A stretch of DNA of 64,000 nucleotides. Source: Pirellula sp. Lineage in GTDB: Bacteria > Planctomycetota > Planctomycetia > Pirellulales > Lacipirellulaceae. Made by a program: the position numbers and the translations under genes. The stretch is from positions 204,168-268,167 of the forward strand of contig PNKX01000003.1 in NCBI GenBank assembly GCA_013822725.1, read 5' to 3'. This document shows positions 35,761 through 45,176 of the stretch, one piece after another. Position 1 is the first letter of the stretch. Each line of letters begins with the position of its first letter. The notes beneath the pieces were generated by a model. The model was given only the letters and a program-made list of their open reading frames with translations. It had not been told where the DNA came from and made no database searches.

Positions 35761-36912
35761 CTAGGCTGCCTTCTTTGGCTCGACCTCGCTGTTCGCAGCG
35801 GGCATCGTCGTCGCAGCAGCTGGCTTCACTTCGGCTGGGGCTTTCGCCTTGGCCTGCTCAGCCTTCACGCACTCCGCACAAGCGGGGAACGCGACGCAGC
35901 AGAGGGCATTCATGAAGCGGCGGCTGCCGAGGTGGGGCTCGATATAGTGGCTGCTGCCGACGTCGCTCGTGAGCGTCTGCTGACAGAGCTTGTGGGCATT
36001 CTCGCCAAGGCAGTTCGCATTGACGCCGGTGACGCCGATCGCCTTCTTGCAGCGAAGGGAGATCTTTGGCCACCGCTTCAGCGTGCTGTCGATGCGGTTG
36101 CGGGTGACGTAAATCTTCTCGGCCGAGACGAACGCCTGGCCGTAGCGGCCGCCGACGTCGAGGGCGTCGTTGTCGAACGCCGCTGAGACCAACGCCACGC
36201 GGAAGTTCGGCCGCTCCACTGCTTCGGCTCCAGCGAGGCTCAAACCGTGAATTTCGCCGCCGCCGATCAGGTGAGCCGCCACAGCGCCGATGATGCCGCC
36301 GTAGCTATGACCGCCGACGGTGACGCGTTGGGTCATGCTCATCCGCTGGACGAGCTTCGCCATGTAGTAGCCTTGGTATTCGGCGTAGACGAATTTGATG
36401 CGGAGGTTGCTCAGAATCAATTGCCGCGGGCGGAGCAACGGGCGGAGATGGTCGATCTGGGCGGGCCACGACCAGAAGACGAGTCGCTTCTTGCCGGGGC
36501 AGCAACGCATCTTGTTGTAAACGTCCCAGCACTGCTTCATGGCGCCGTCGTGTTGCAGCGTGTTGCCGTGAGCGAACACAAGCGTCGGCATGCTCGCCTC
36601 TTGGGCGATGAGTTCGTCCCACGACGATTTCACGAAACGACGGCAGCTCGCATCCCAACGCTTGACGCTGATTCGCTCGAAGCCGGCGTCGAGGTTGTTG
36701 CACTTCGGCGCGCAGCGGGTGTTGACCAACCACAACTCCGGCAGCTCATGGCAGCACGAGAGCTGGCAGTTGTTGAGGTCGCATTCGTCGCATTGGTCGG
36801 GCGTGCAGTATTGGGCCGACGCCACCCCGGCGAGCGCCACCAGAATGATGGCGGCCATCGTCAGACGCCAAAAAGCCCACATCGCGGTTTCACGGATTAA
36901 GGCAGCGTTCAT
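35761..36912 (-). CDS. Secreted cysteine-rich alpha/beta hydrolase
   Basis: A 383-residue protein from the ATG at 36912 (TTG at 36933 adds seven; AGGAAAG lies before the ATG). It has a signal peptide (WRLTMAAIILVALAGVASA). A cysteine cluster follows: YCTPDQCDECDLNNCQLSCC. The hydrolase core has TLVFAHGNTLQHDG (oxyanion region), VTVGGHSYGGIIGAVAAHL (nucleophile Ser in GHSYGG) and DVGSSHYIEPH near the catalytic His. A short Ala/Pro-rich tail closes it. About twenty cysteines overall suggest an extracytoplasmic, disulfide-rich enzyme. The substrate is unknown. Confidence 0.7.
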   Translation of the reverse strand: MNAALIRETAMWAFWRLTMAAIILVALAGVASAQYCTPDQCDECDLNNCQLSCCHELPELWLVNTRCAPKCNNLDAGFERISVKRWDASCRRFVKSSWDELIAQEASMPTLVFAHGNTLQHDGAMKQCWDVYNKMRCCPGKKRLVFWSWPAQIDHLRPLLRPRQLILSNLRIKFVYAEYQGYYMAKLVQRMSMTQRVTVGGHSYGGIIGAVAAHLIGGGEIHGLSLAGAEAVERPNFRVALVSAAFDNDALDVGGRYGQAFVSAEKIYVTRNRIDSTLKRWPKISLRCKKAIGVTGVNANCLGENAHKLCQQTLTSDVGSSHYIEPHLGSRRFMNALCCVAFPACAECVKAEQAKAKAPAEVKPAAATTMPAANSEVEPKKAA

Positions 36913-37337
36913 GGGGGAGTCGCTTTCCTGCAAGCACGAGTAGGGGAGGAAGGTTGGTTGGCGGCTGAGAACCTGCGCCGCTTGCGCAAAGTTTTCGGCG
37001 TTGCGAAAATCTACCTCCTGGTGCAGCCAAGCAACCTGCCCCGCGGCGGAACGTGGCGGAAAAACAACGTCCGGCGCCGGCAGGCTCGACCCGACCGCTA
37101 CAGACGGACGAAAGTCGCCGGCGTTCCTTCCAGGGAGGTCGGGCGCCAGCGTAAACGGGGTAAGACAGCGAAACTCTTCGCCTGGGGGAAACTGGACTTC
37201 GGATTACCACGGCAGCGGGTCGATGCTACCCGCATTGCCGGAACAATCGTCTCTGTCGTTCCAACCCGACCCGCGACGCCGACCGGACCCAGCCGGCGCT
37301 GCGGGGGTGCGACACGCGACCTTAGGAAGTAAGCCGC
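36913..37337. other. 425-bp gap between divergent secreted-protein genes
   Basis: Only a few short inverted words were seen, such as GCCGCTTGCGC/GCGTTGCG. I find no convincing promoter and no gene. AGGAAG about eight bases before 37338 serves the next gene. Confidence 0.4.
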
Positions 37338-38606
37338 ATGCGATTGCCACTCATCGTTACCGTCCCGACGCGTCGACTGCTGCTGCTCCTCGCAGCGGCG
37401 GGGGGCATCGTTGAATCTGCCGCCGGCCAAGCGCCGCCGTCACTCTCCGAAACGATCTCGCTGACCAGCGGCGACGTCTGGTCTGAGAATTCGACGCCGT
37501 CGGTGCTCGGCACACCGGCCGGCGACCCGGTGCTCAACCAGTCGACGATCACCGCCATTGAGCCGATTGCCGACGAGGACGCCGGCTCGTTCTCAACCGG
37601 CGGCGAAATCGGGTGCAACTCGTGCAACGGCGGCGATGGGAGCGGCGGCAGCTTCTACAACCGCTGCGGGTGCGACACGCCGCTGTTTCCCTACCTGACC
37701 GGCCCCGGCAATTGCGACAACTGGTGCGTCGGGCCGCACTGGAACGTGGAAGTCGACGGCATGGCGCTACGGCGGACCGGCGTCGATTGGACGCCGATCG
37801 TCGACCTTGTCGGCACCGATCCGAGCTTGCTCGATCAGTTCAACTACGGCCCCGGCGGCCGCATCTTCGCCACGGCGTATAACGATTCCGACTTCGGCAT
37901 TCAAGTCGGCTACGAAGGCATCAACAACTACAACGCCACCGCGCTCTTCCCGCAAGGGGATGACTTGCGATCTTTCGACTACGAAACGACGTTCAATTCG
38001 ATTGAGCTGAACGTCCTGCGACGCACGACGGCGCCGACGAAACTCTTCGCCGGTTTTCGTTACATTCAAGTCGACGAGGACTTCACCGACCGGTTTACCA
38101 CCAGCAAAAGCGTGCCGAACCCGAACAATCCGCCGGTGATCTTTCCGTTCGTTGATACGAGCAACATCTTCAAGCTGGAAAACCGGATGATCGGTTTTCA
38201 ACTCGGCGCGCTGCGGGACGCCTGGGCGATGAACAAGTGGCTAACGATCGAACCAACCGGCAACGCCGGCGTCTACTACAACAACTTCAAGCGCGAGAAT
38301 CTGCAAGACACCACGACGACCATCGTAACGGGCGACGACACCGGCCCGCCGGTCGTCGATGGCTCGACGAGCGTGAACTACACGCAGTTTGGCACGTCGC
38401 AAACGTTCTCTGACATCACGTTCGTCGGCGAAGTGGGAATCACCGGCGTCTTCCGCGTGAACCGCTGCATGGCGATCCGCGGCGGCTACCAGGCGCTTGT
38501 GATGGACGGCGTCGGCGAGGGGATCGACGCCTACTTCGAAGAGGGTCTTAATGGCTCGACGGTGCTGTACCACGGGGCGCGATTCGGCTTTGAATACCAG
38601 CGCTAG
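37338..38606 (+). CDS. BBP7-like outer-membrane beta-barrel protein
   Basis: A 422-residue secreted protein with an N-terminal hydrophobic signal (LLLLLAAAGGIVESAAG). The mature part starts with a Gly/Cys-rich segment (IGCNSCNGGDG, RCGCDTPLFPY). Alternating beta-strand residues and aromatic ends follow up to the C-terminus (GARFGFEYQR), which ends like an outer-membrane barrel. The pattern DGMALRRTG … FAGFRYIQVDEDF … FQLGALRDAW fits the planctomycete-specific BBP7 family. It is a good candidate for a surface structural protein. Confidence 0.75.
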   Translation: MRLPLIVTVPTRRLLLLLAAAGGIVESAAGQAPPSLSETISLTSGDVWSENSTPSVLGTPAGDPVLNQSTITAIEPIADEDAGSFSTGGEIGCNSCNGGDGSGGSFYNRCGCDTPLFPYLTGPGNCDNWCVGPHWNVEVDGMALRRTGVDWTPIVDLVGTDPSLLDQFNYGPGGRIFATAYNDSDFGIQVGYEGINNYNATALFPQGDDLRSFDYETTFNSIELNVLRRTTAPTKLFAGFRYIQVDEDFTDRFTTSKSVPNPNNPPVIFPFVDTSNIFKLENRMIGFQLGALRDAWAMNKWLTIEPTGNAGVYYNNFKRENLQDTTTTIVTGDDTGPPVVDGSTSVNYTQFGTSQTFSDITFVGEVGITGVFRVNRCMAIRGGYQALVMDGVGEGIDAYFEEGLNGSTVLYHGARFGFEYQR

Positions 38607-38607
38607 C

Positions 38608-38684
38608 AAATGACGAAATTCGAATGACGAATGGGGTACGCCAGCGCACTCCATTCGTCATTCGTCATTCTGGCTTCGTCATTT
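38608..38684. repeat. Palindrome AAATGACGAAATTCGAATGACG between convergent genes
   Basis: AAATGACGAAATTCGAATGACGAATGG is mirrored by CCATTCGTCATTCGTCATTC and a second GACGAAG arm. The TerC stop follows four bases later, so it may act as a terminator for both sides. Confidence 0.7.
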
Positions 38685-38687
38685 CCC

Positions 38688-39587
38688 TCAAATTGCTTCC
38701 AGCGTCTCACGCTCGTCGGTCACATGCCGGCGCGCCCGCAGGTTGAGCATTTCAACCAGCAGCGAGAAGGCCATCGAAAAGTAGATGTAGCCGCGCGGGA
38801 TGTGCGTGTGGAGTCCTTCGGCGATCAGCACGACGCCGATGAGGATCAGGAACGACAGCGCGAGCATCTTGATGCTGGGGTGCTTGTTGACGAAGTTGGC
38901 GATCGGCCCGCTGAACGCGATCATCACCGCAATCGCCAGCAAGACGGCAGTGATCATAATCGCCAGCGCCACCCAGCGGTGTTCGTAGTCGTCCGGCTGC
39001 ACCATGCCGACGGCCGTCAGCACCGAGTCGAGCGAGAAGACCAGATCGATCGCAATGATCTGGGCCAGCACGGCGCCGAGCGACGAGTAAACCTTGCCGC
39101 CTCCTTCGGTGTGATGCGGTTCCAACTGGTGACCAATTTCCCAGGTGCTTTTGCCGAGGAGAAATAGGCCGCCGAGTATCAGCACGAGGTCCTTCGCCGT
39201 AATCGGCGTCCCTCCTTCTTCGAGGGCATCGACGACGGCGGGACTATCGACTTCCGTCGGATCGTCGGTCTTGACGGGAGTGACTGGCGCTTGCTCTTCG
39301 CCCGGCTTGATGTCGGCGACGACCGGATGCGACCCCGGCATGTGGAACGGCAAGTCGAACAGCACCGTTTTGTCGAGCGTGATCACCCACGAGATCGCGA
39401 ACAGCAGCGCAATCCGACCGACGGCGGCCAGGAGCAACCCAAGCGTCCGTGCCTTCGGCTGCTGATGCTCCGGCAGCTTGCCGGTGAGGATCGCCAGGAA
39501 CACCACGTTGTCGATGCCGAGGACGATCTCCAAGAGCGCGAGCGTCCCCAAGGCGGCCATCGAACTGAACGTGAACAACTCTTCCAT
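38688..39587 (-). CDS. TerC-family integral membrane protein
   Basis: TerC proteins are multi-pass membrane proteins linked to tellurium resistance and metal export. The 299-residue protein has about seven membrane segments and the family motifs LLEIVLGIDNVVFLAIL and IAIDLVFSLDSVLTAVGM (Asp residues in the membrane), with LIGVVLIAEGLHTHIPRGYIYFSMAFSL near the end. An insert of about 55 hydrophilic residues between the third and fourth segments (PVTPVKTDDPTEVDSP) is longer than usual. Which metal it moves, if any, is unknown. Confidence 0.88.
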   Translation of the reverse strand: MEELFTFSSMAALGTLALLEIVLGIDNVVFLAILTGKLPEHQQPKARTLGLLLAAVGRIALLFAISWVITLDKTVLFDLPFHMPGSHPVVADIKPGEEQAPVTPVKTDDPTEVDSPAVVDALEEGGTPITAKDLVLILGGLFLLGKSTWEIGHQLEPHHTEGGGKVYSSLGAVLAQIIAIDLVFSLDSVLTAVGMVQPDDYEHRWVALAIMITAVLLAIAVMIAFSGPIANFVNKHPSIKMLALSFLILIGVVLIAEGLHTHIPRGYIYFSMAFSLLVEMLNLRARRHVTDERETLEAI

Positions 39588-39603
39588 GATCGCTTTCCCT
39601 AAA

Positions 39604-39780
39604 TTCAGATTGAACCGCCAAGGACGCCAAGAGCGCCAAGGGAAGAGAGTGGAACCGCCGATGAACGCGAATAAACGCAGATGGAAAGAATTGAATTGCC
39701 TTATCTGCGTCTATCAGCGTTCATCGGCGGTTCCAAACTCTTGCATTTCCTTGGCGCTCTTGGCGTCCTTGGCGGTTAAT
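39604..39780. repeat. Long fold-back, AACCGCCAAGGACGCCAAGA family (copy 2)
   Basis: Outer arms begin AACCGCCAAGGACGCCAAGA and end with the matching complement …TTGGCGTCCTTGGCGGTTAA. The inner arms read GGAACCGCCGATGAACGCG and its complement. About 170 bp, highly similar to 34255-34416. It sits between terC and hisC. Confidence 0.8.
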
Positions 39781-39782
39781 TC

Positions 39783-40847
39783 CTAAACCATCCCGCCTAA
39801 TTTCGCAAGCAGAAGATCGCACTGCTCGTCGCTACCGACGCTGATCCGCAGACCGTCGCTCCAGCCGGCGTAGTTCATGTAGCGAACCAGGACGCCGGCC
39901 TCTTTCAATTGTTCGTAGAGCTGGCGCGACTCTTTCTTCGCATGGCGGCACCAGACGAAATTGGCCTGCGAGTCGATACACTCAAACCCGAGCCCGCGGA
40001 GTGCTCCCGTCATTCGCTCGCGAGTCGCGATGATAGCGTCCCGCGTCCGCACAAAATGGGCCTGATCGTCGATCGCCGCCGTCGCCCCGGCGATGGAGAG
40101 CGCATCGCAGTTGTACGAGTCCTTCACCTTGTTCAGTTGCTCGATCACCTGCGGCTGGGCGACGACGAACCCGAACCGCAGCCCGGCAAGGCTGTACGAC
40201 TTGCTGAGCGTCCGCGTCACGAGCACTCGCTCGTTCTCGGCGACCAGGCCGAGGCAGTTCGTTGTCGCGAAGTCGGCGTACGCCTCGTCGACAATGAGCG
40301 GGCAGGGAAGGGCGGCGGCCAGCTTGGCGACTTTGGCCGGCGAGATGACGGTTCCCGTCGGGCTGTTGGGGTTTGGCAAGAATGCCAATTGCAGCCGCTC
40401 GTCGGCCGCGGTGAAACGCTCGCCGAGCGTCCAGTCGTTCTCGAAATCGACCGTCTCGGACTCGGCATTCTGAATCGCTGCGAGCGTGTTGTACAGCACA
40501 TAGCTCGGCCGCGGGAAGCGAATCAGACCGCCGGGCGCCACGAAGCTGCGGGTGACGATCGTGAGGATGTCGTCGCTGCCGTTGCCGCACATGATCCAGT
40601 CGGGCGTGATGCCGGGAACTTCGTGCTGGAACAACTCCGCCGCCCGCTCGCGAAAGGCCGTCGCCATCGGATCAGGGTAGCGCTGCAGCCCTGCCTGGAG
40701 AACGCGGCCAATGGTCGCCTTCACCGTGGGGGAGCAGGGATAGGGGTTCTCGTTCGTGTTGAGTTTGACGAACTCCATCCCGCGCGGCTGCTCGCCGGGG
40801 ACGTAGCCTTGCATCGCGGTGATGTTGGGTCGAAATAGTTGGGTCAT
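39783..40847 (-). CDS. hisC: Histidinol-phosphate aminotransferase
   Basis: A PLP enzyme that makes histidinol phosphate in histidine synthesis. The 354 residues match the family. Sites: NTNENPYPCSPTV near the N-terminus, CGNGSDDILT, LPNPNSPTGT, IVDEAYADF and VTRTLSKSYSLAGLRFGF, where the Lys binds PLP. It lies 106 bp after hisD on the same strand, with a palindrome between, so both probably share transcription while the other his genes are elsewhere. Confidence 0.95.
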   Translation of the reverse strand: MTQLFRPNITAMQGYVPGEQPRGMEFVKLNTNENPYPCSPTVKATIGRVLQAGLQRYPDPMATAFRERAAELFQHEVPGITPDWIMCGNGSDDILTIVTRSFVAPGGLIRFPRPSYVLYNTLAAIQNAESETVDFENDWTLGERFTAADERLQLAFLPNPNSPTGTVISPAKVAKLAAALPCPLIVDEAYADFATTNCLGLVAENERVLVTRTLSKSYSLAGLRFGFVVAQPQVIEQLNKVKDSYNCDALSIAGATAAIDDQAHFVRTRDAIIATRERMTGALRGLGFECIDSQANFVWCRHAKKESRQLYEQLKEAGVLVRYMNYAGWSDGLRISVGSDEQCDLLLAKLGGMV

Positions 40848-40862
40848 GACTCGATTTAATTA

Positions 40863-40956
40863 TTGACAGGATAACAGGATGTCATGGATGAACAAGATTG
40901 GGGGTTGCGGCAGTCTCATCCTGTCGATCCACCTAATCCTGTTATCCTGTCCATCA
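40863..40956. repeat. Palindrome GACAGGATAACAGGAT between hisD and hisC
   Basis: GACAGGATAACAGGATGTC is mirrored by CCTAATCCTGTTATCCTGTC, with weaker matches further in. As RNA it forms a stem between hisD and hisC. Confidence 0.75.
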
Positions 40957-42306
40957 TTGAAGACGGATCGCCACGCTATTGGCGTGGCCGGTGAGGCCTT
41001 CTTTGGCGGCGAGAGTGAGGACATCGTCGGCGATCGCGGCGAGGCCTTGCTCGGTGAAGTGGATCATGCTGTTGGTGCGCAGGAAATCGTTCGCCGAGAG
41101 GCCGCTCGCAAACCGCGCGGTGGCGCCGGTCGGCAACACGTGCGACGGGCCGGCGGCGTAATCGCCGACGGGCACCGGCGTGTAGGCGCCGAGGAAGATG
41201 GCGCCCGCATAGCGGATGCGGTCGGCGAGCCGCTCGGCCTCCGGGCCGGCGAGATGGAGATGCTCAGTCGCGAGTTCGTTGGCGAGGTCCACCGCTTCGT
41301 CGGCGTTCTTCACGAGCACCAACGCGCCGAACGATTCGAGCGATGGCCGCGTCAGGTCGCCACGCTCTAGCGTCGCCAGTTGCTTTTCCAATTCGGCGGC
41401 GACCGCGTCGATCAGCGGCGCGTGCCAAGTAATCAGAATCGCCGAACCGGGCGAATGCTCCGCCTGCGCGATGAGGTCGGCTGCCGTGAAGTCGGCCCGC
41501 GTCGTCTCGTCGGCGATGACGATCACCTCGCTCGGCCCAGCGATCGAATCGATGTCGACTTCGCAGAAGACGTGCTTCTTGGCGAGGGCGACAAATAGAT
41601 TCCCGGGACCGACGATCTTGTCGACGCGTTCCAGGCCCTGAGCGCCATAAGCCAACGCCGCCACCCCTTGCGCGCCGCCAGCCCGATAAACTTCCGTCAC
41701 GCCCAGTTCATGACAAGTCGCCAACAGATCCTGGTTGTACGAACCAAACGCCGTCGGCGGCGCCACGACGGCGATTTGCTCGACGCCCGCGGCTTGTGCC
41801 GGAACTACGGTCATCAACACCGTCGACGGATACGCCGCGGCGCCGCCGGGAACGCAGACGCCGATCCGTCGCAGCGGCAGGTAACGTTGTGTGAGGTAGC
41901 CGCCATGTTCGGTCGGCACGGTCACCGATTGGTGGAGGATCGCCTGTTGAAACTTCAAGATCCGCTCGCGGATCCGCCGCACCGTCTCCAAGAAGGCAGG
42001 ATCGGCGGCGGCGTGGGCCGCGGCCAGTTCAGCCGCCGAGACGCGCAATTCGGCCGCGGTGAGCTGCTTGCCGTCGAGCTTCGCCGTGTATTCCAACAGC
42101 GCCGGCAGTCCGCGTTCGCGCACGTCGCCGCAAATCTTTTCAACGACTTGCACGGGGGTCAGCGGTTCGCCAAAGACTTCGATCGTCTTCCGCCGGCCCG
42201 CTTCGCTGACGACGTTTCCCTCGGGGGCGAGCTTGGCCCGCAAGGCGGCGATCTGCGCCGCCGAACCTGGGTCACGGGTGTCGATGCGGGGGATGGCGAG
42301 CGGCAT
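40954..42306 (-). CDS. hisD: Histidinol dehydrogenase
   Basis: Oxidises histidinol to histidine with NAD and zinc. The 450-residue product has the expected blocks: PLRRIGVCVPGGAAAYPSTVLM, GVTEVYRAGGAQGVAALAYG, KIVGPGNLFVALAKKHVF, DIDSIAGPSEVIVIAD, QAEHSPGSA and, near the end, GPSHVLPTGATARFASGLS. The upstream gap holds a palindrome and no His-codon leader peptide. First gene of the hisD-hisC pair. Confidence 0.96.
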   Translation of the reverse strand: MPLAIPRIDTRDPGSAAQIAALRAKLAPEGNVVSEAGRRKTIEVFGEPLTPVQVVEKICGDVRERGLPALLEYTAKLDGKQLTAAELRVSAAELAAAHAAADPAFLETVRRIRERILKFQQAILHQSVTVPTEHGGYLTQRYLPLRRIGVCVPGGAAAYPSTVLMTVVPAQAAGVEQIAVVAPPTAFGSYNQDLLATCHELGVTEVYRAGGAQGVAALAYGAQGLERVDKIVGPGNLFVALAKKHVFCEVDIDSIAGPSEVIVIADETTRADFTAADLIAQAEHSPGSAILITWHAPLIDAVAAELEKQLATLERGDLTRPSLESFGALVLVKNADEAVDLANELATEHLHLAGPEAERLADRIRYAGAIFLGAYTPVPVGDYAAGPSHVLPTGATARFASGLSANDFLRTNSMIHFTEQGLAAIADDVLTLAAKEGLTGHANSVAIRLQ

Positions 42307-42430
42307 GGGACGCGATGCTTGCTGCTGGTTACTAGATGCTGGATAGTGGGGAATGTTCCAAGGTACCCGGGGCGGGCGAGCGTTTCACCCCCAATAGAAA
42401 ACCAGGCCCGGGTGAAAGCTCACATGACCC

Positions 42431-42522
42431 GTGTGGCACGCCCTGGAGGTACTCCGCAAGGGCGTGGCAAACCCTGTGACGACGCAACCACGCCCATCGG
42501 AGTACCTCTGGGCGTGCCACCC
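42431..42522. repeat. Palindromic element, GGGTGGCACGCCC family (copy 2)
   Basis: Arms GTGTGGCACGCCCTGGAGGT and ACCTCTGGGCGTGCCACCC surround GGCGTGGC/ACCACGCC. It lies between divergent hisD and the aldolase gene. The rest of this gap holds no gene. Confidence 0.75.
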
Positions 42523-42568
42523 AATCTCCCCTGAACTCCGACACCTGAACCCTCCAGCCGCCCCTGCC

Positions 42569-43594
42569 ATGATCGACCTCCGTAGCGACACGCTCACTCG
42601 CCCCACCCCCGCCATGCGGGCCGCCATCGCCGCCGCCGAGGTGGGGGACGACGTCTTCGGCGAGGATCCCTCGGTACGCCATTTGGAGGAACAGTCGGCC
42701 GACCTCCTGGGAAAGGAGGCCGCCCTCTTCGTCCCTAGCGGGACGATGGGGAACCAACTCGGCGTCCGGATCCACTGCGGCGCCGGCGACGAATTCCTTT
42801 GCGAGGCGGAATGCCACATCCTCAACCAGGAGCAGGCCGCTTCGGCTCAGTTCTTCGGCGTCTACGGCCGACCGGTGGCGGCGGAAGGGCACCTCCTCAC
42901 CGTCGGCCACCTCGAAGACAAGATCCGGCCTGACGACGTTCACTACGCACGCACCCGGATGGTCTGCCTCGAAAACACCCACAACCGCGGCGGCGGGCGG
43001 GTTCTGCCGTTCGGCGAGGTGGAGAAGATTTCGGCCTGGGCGACTGCGAACGGCTTGGCCCGCCACCTCGACGGCGCTCGGCTGTTTAACGCCGTCGTCG
43101 CCAGCGGCATTTCGGCGAAAGATTGGGCCGCGTGTTTCGACACGGTCAGTATCTGCTTCAGCAAGGGTCTCGGCGCCCCCGTCGGCTCCGCCCTCGTCGG
43201 GCCGCGCGACCTGATCAAACAGGCCCGACGCCTCCGCAAAGCCCTCGGCGGCGGCTGGCGGCAGGCAGGGCTGCTCGCCGCGGCGGCTAGCTACGCGCTC
43301 GACAATCATGTCGAACGGCTTGCCGACGATCACGCGAACGCTCAGATCCTCGCCGATGCGATCCGCCAATCCGACGCGTTGAAGCTCGTCCCGGCGCTGG
43401 TCGAGACGAACATTGTCATCTTCGAGATCGAACCACGACTCGGCACGGCGGCCGACTTCTGTAAGAAACTCGGCGTGCAAGGCGTCGGGATGTTCCCTTT
43501 CGGCAAGTACCGCGTCCGCGCGGTGACTCATCTCGACGTCACTGCGGAACAAGTGACGCAAGCCGCGGAAATTCTGCTGGAATTATCCGAGTAA
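42569..43594 (+). CDS. ltaE: Low-specificity L-threonine aldolase
   Basis: A PLP enzyme that cleaves threonine to glycine and acetaldehyde. The ATG at 42569 gives MIDLRSDTLTRPTPAMRAAI, the typical N-terminus; 46 extra codons upstream lie in a repeat and are excluded. The 341 residues show VGDDVFGEDPSVRHLE, LFVPSGTMGNQLGVR, CLENTHNRGGGRVL, HLDGARLFNA and SICFSKGLGAPVGS, in which Lys carries PLP. Confidence 0.93.
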   Translation: MIDLRSDTLTRPTPAMRAAIAAAEVGDDVFGEDPSVRHLEEQSADLLGKEAALFVPSGTMGNQLGVRIHCGAGDEFLCEAECHILNQEQAASAQFFGVYGRPVAAEGHLLTVGHLEDKIRPDDVHYARTRMVCLENTHNRGGGRVLPFGEVEKISAWATANGLARHLDGARLFNAVVASGISAKDWAACFDTVSICFSKGLGAPVGSALVGPRDLIKQARRLRKALGGGWRQAGLLAAAASYALDNHVERLADDHANAQILADAIRQSDALKLVPALVETNIVIFEIEPRLGTAADFCKKLGVQGVGMFPFGKYRVRAVTHLDVTAEQVTQAAEILLELSE

Positions 43595-43661
43595 TTTACG
43601 TTCTTCAGACTCTTATAACTGACGACACTCGTTCCGACATGCGGCTGATGCGAGCATCTAC

Positions 43662-45044
43662 TTGAATTCTAAAAGTGCGATTTCCGCTCGCTCACGCCTG
43701 CGGATCGATCTCCTTGGGCTGCTAGCGTGGATGCTTTTTGCGGCGATCGGTCTCTCCATGGGAACTTCTCGCAGGTTTAGCACGGATCCAGATTACTCAA
43801 ATCTGGGATTTGATCCTCCGCCGAGCGTCAATTGGTTCAATGCATTGCTCGGCGCCGCTTCAGCGGCTGTAGTTTGGGGATTGATACAACAGGTTCGAGT
43901 TATTCGTCGACATGCTAATGCTGCGACGGACGAGTTCGCGCCACGTCGCACGGCAGCGCGATTGGAAGCGGCGCTGCGTCTACTCCTCGCCGCGGTGATC
44001 GCTGGCTGCATGGCTGTTCAATTGCTGACGATGAGACGCTTTTTCGCGCTGCCGGAAGGAGCGTTCTATTACTTCGGCGATGTGGTCACCCAGTATCTGT
44101 GGTGGTTCGGAATATTCGTAGCGCTGACTGACGCGCTGATGCGAGCCAAGCCCAGATCCACTGAGCGGCGCCGTTTCGTTATCGGCGGAGTGCTTTGGTT
44201 TTGCATGCTTGGCGTGGCCGCTTACGTGGTGATCGATCTGTCGTTCATTCCCTATCTGACCTATACCTCGACCAGAAGTATCGACTCATTCCATGAACCG
44301 AGCATTAGTCGTTATCCCGTCATGACGTCCGGAGACGAGTGGCTTCTCTTCGGCACAGGACTTCTCGCCGCGACAGCGATTGTCGGCATTGCAACATTCA
44401 ACTTCCGTGCGATGAAAGTCCGCGGTCCTGGCGGCGTTTGCCAACCTCGCTCTATTGCGATAACCGTTGTGATACTCATCGCCGCGAGCGGTTACGCCTT
44501 TTGGTTTCATGCCCTCGCTCGCAACCACTATGCGCCAGATTTCGAAGGCGTCGGCTTCGGCGCCAGTTGGTGGCACCATGCGGGAGGCGTCAGTCTTGCA
44601 GCCGCCTGGGTAACCTATTTGATCTACCGTGGATGGCATGCGGCTGGTGAACGATTGACTTTGAACGCGCCGCCACAGGCTTTCCTCGATTTGCCATTGG
44701 CAGCCGAGAATCTAGTGGCTCTGACGCTTATTTCAGTCGCCGCAATAATCCACATCGTCCAAGAAGCTTGGCACACTTACGGAAATGCCTCCGCACAAAG
44801 TGACGTGGCAGGGCTACTATTTCAGCCTGCCACTTATTTCATGGCGGCGCTGTTAATCAGAAGCGTGCAACTCATGCGTCTCCGCTGGAAGGGCGTGGCT
44901 CCGGCGCCTCTCATCCTGGTCCCAGTTAAATTAAGGGAATTTGCAGCGTCGTGGCTGCTGCTCGCCGCGATCCTCGCCGTGGCGGTTCCTACTTTCGCTG
45001 CCTTCGGCTTTTCATTCTGGCTCGGCCCCTGGTACCGCTGGTAG
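43662..45044 (+). CDS. Unknown multi-pass membrane protein
   Basis: A 460-residue protein with about eight to nine hydrophobic segments, starting at a TTG with no strong binding site. I do not recognise the family. Charged loops lie around 85-105 and 150-175. Codon use appears less GC-biased than in the neighbours (many GAT, TTT, CGA), so recent acquisition is possible. The final TAG begins a palindromic element. Opposite on the minus strand lies glutamate dehydrogenase. Confidence 0.6.
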   Translation: MNSKSAISARSRLRIDLLGLLAWMLFAAIGLSMGTSRRFSTDPDYSNLGFDPPPSVNWFNALLGAASAAVVWGLIQQVRVIRRHANAATDEFAPRRTAARLEAALRLLLAAVIAGCMAVQLLTMRRFFALPEGAFYYFGDVVTQYLWWFGIFVALTDALMRAKPRSTERRRFVIGGVLWFCMLGVAAYVVIDLSFIPYLTYTSTRSIDSFHEPSISRYPVMTSGDEWLLFGTGLLAATAIVGIATFNFRAMKVRGPGGVCQPRSIAITVVILIAASGYAFWFHALARNHYAPDFEGVGFGASWWHHAGGVSLAAAWVTYLIYRGWHAAGERLTLNAPPQAFLDLPLAAENLVALTLISVAAIIHIVQEAWHTYGNASAQSDVAGLLFQPATYFMAALLIRSVQLMRLRWKGVAPAPLILVPVKLREFAASWLLLAAILAVAVPTFAAFGFSFWLGPWYRW

Positions 45045-45176
45045 CCGTCGGTCAACGACCGGCCGGAGCAGCTAGGCAGGGGAAGGCGAAGCGGACCCCT
45101 CGGAGTACCTCGGGGCGACGGGTGCGAAGTCACGCTCCGGCGGCTCGTTGAGCCGCGGCTACTCGATGCGCGGCTA
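45042..45176. repeat. Composite TAGCCG palindrome with a GGTACTCCG half inside
   Basis: Outer arms TAGCCGTCGGTCAACGACC (start) and GGCTCGTTGAGCCGCGGCTAC (ending 45162) hold a half element GGACCCCTCGGAGTACCTCG at 45092-45119. Stops of both convergent genes lie at its ends: TAG of the membrane protein at 45042-45044 and TAG of gdhA just beyond (complement of 45177-45179). Confidence 0.75.

Noticed and set aside
42307..42568. His-rich leader peptide before hisD
   Set aside because: I read all minus-strand frames and found no short frame with repeated His codons and no terminator.
42332..43561. Large minus-strand frame opposite the threonine aldolase gene
   Set aside because: Composition and lack of motifs mark it as the antisense shadow of a GC-rich gene; the plus-strand protein has clear PLP motifs.
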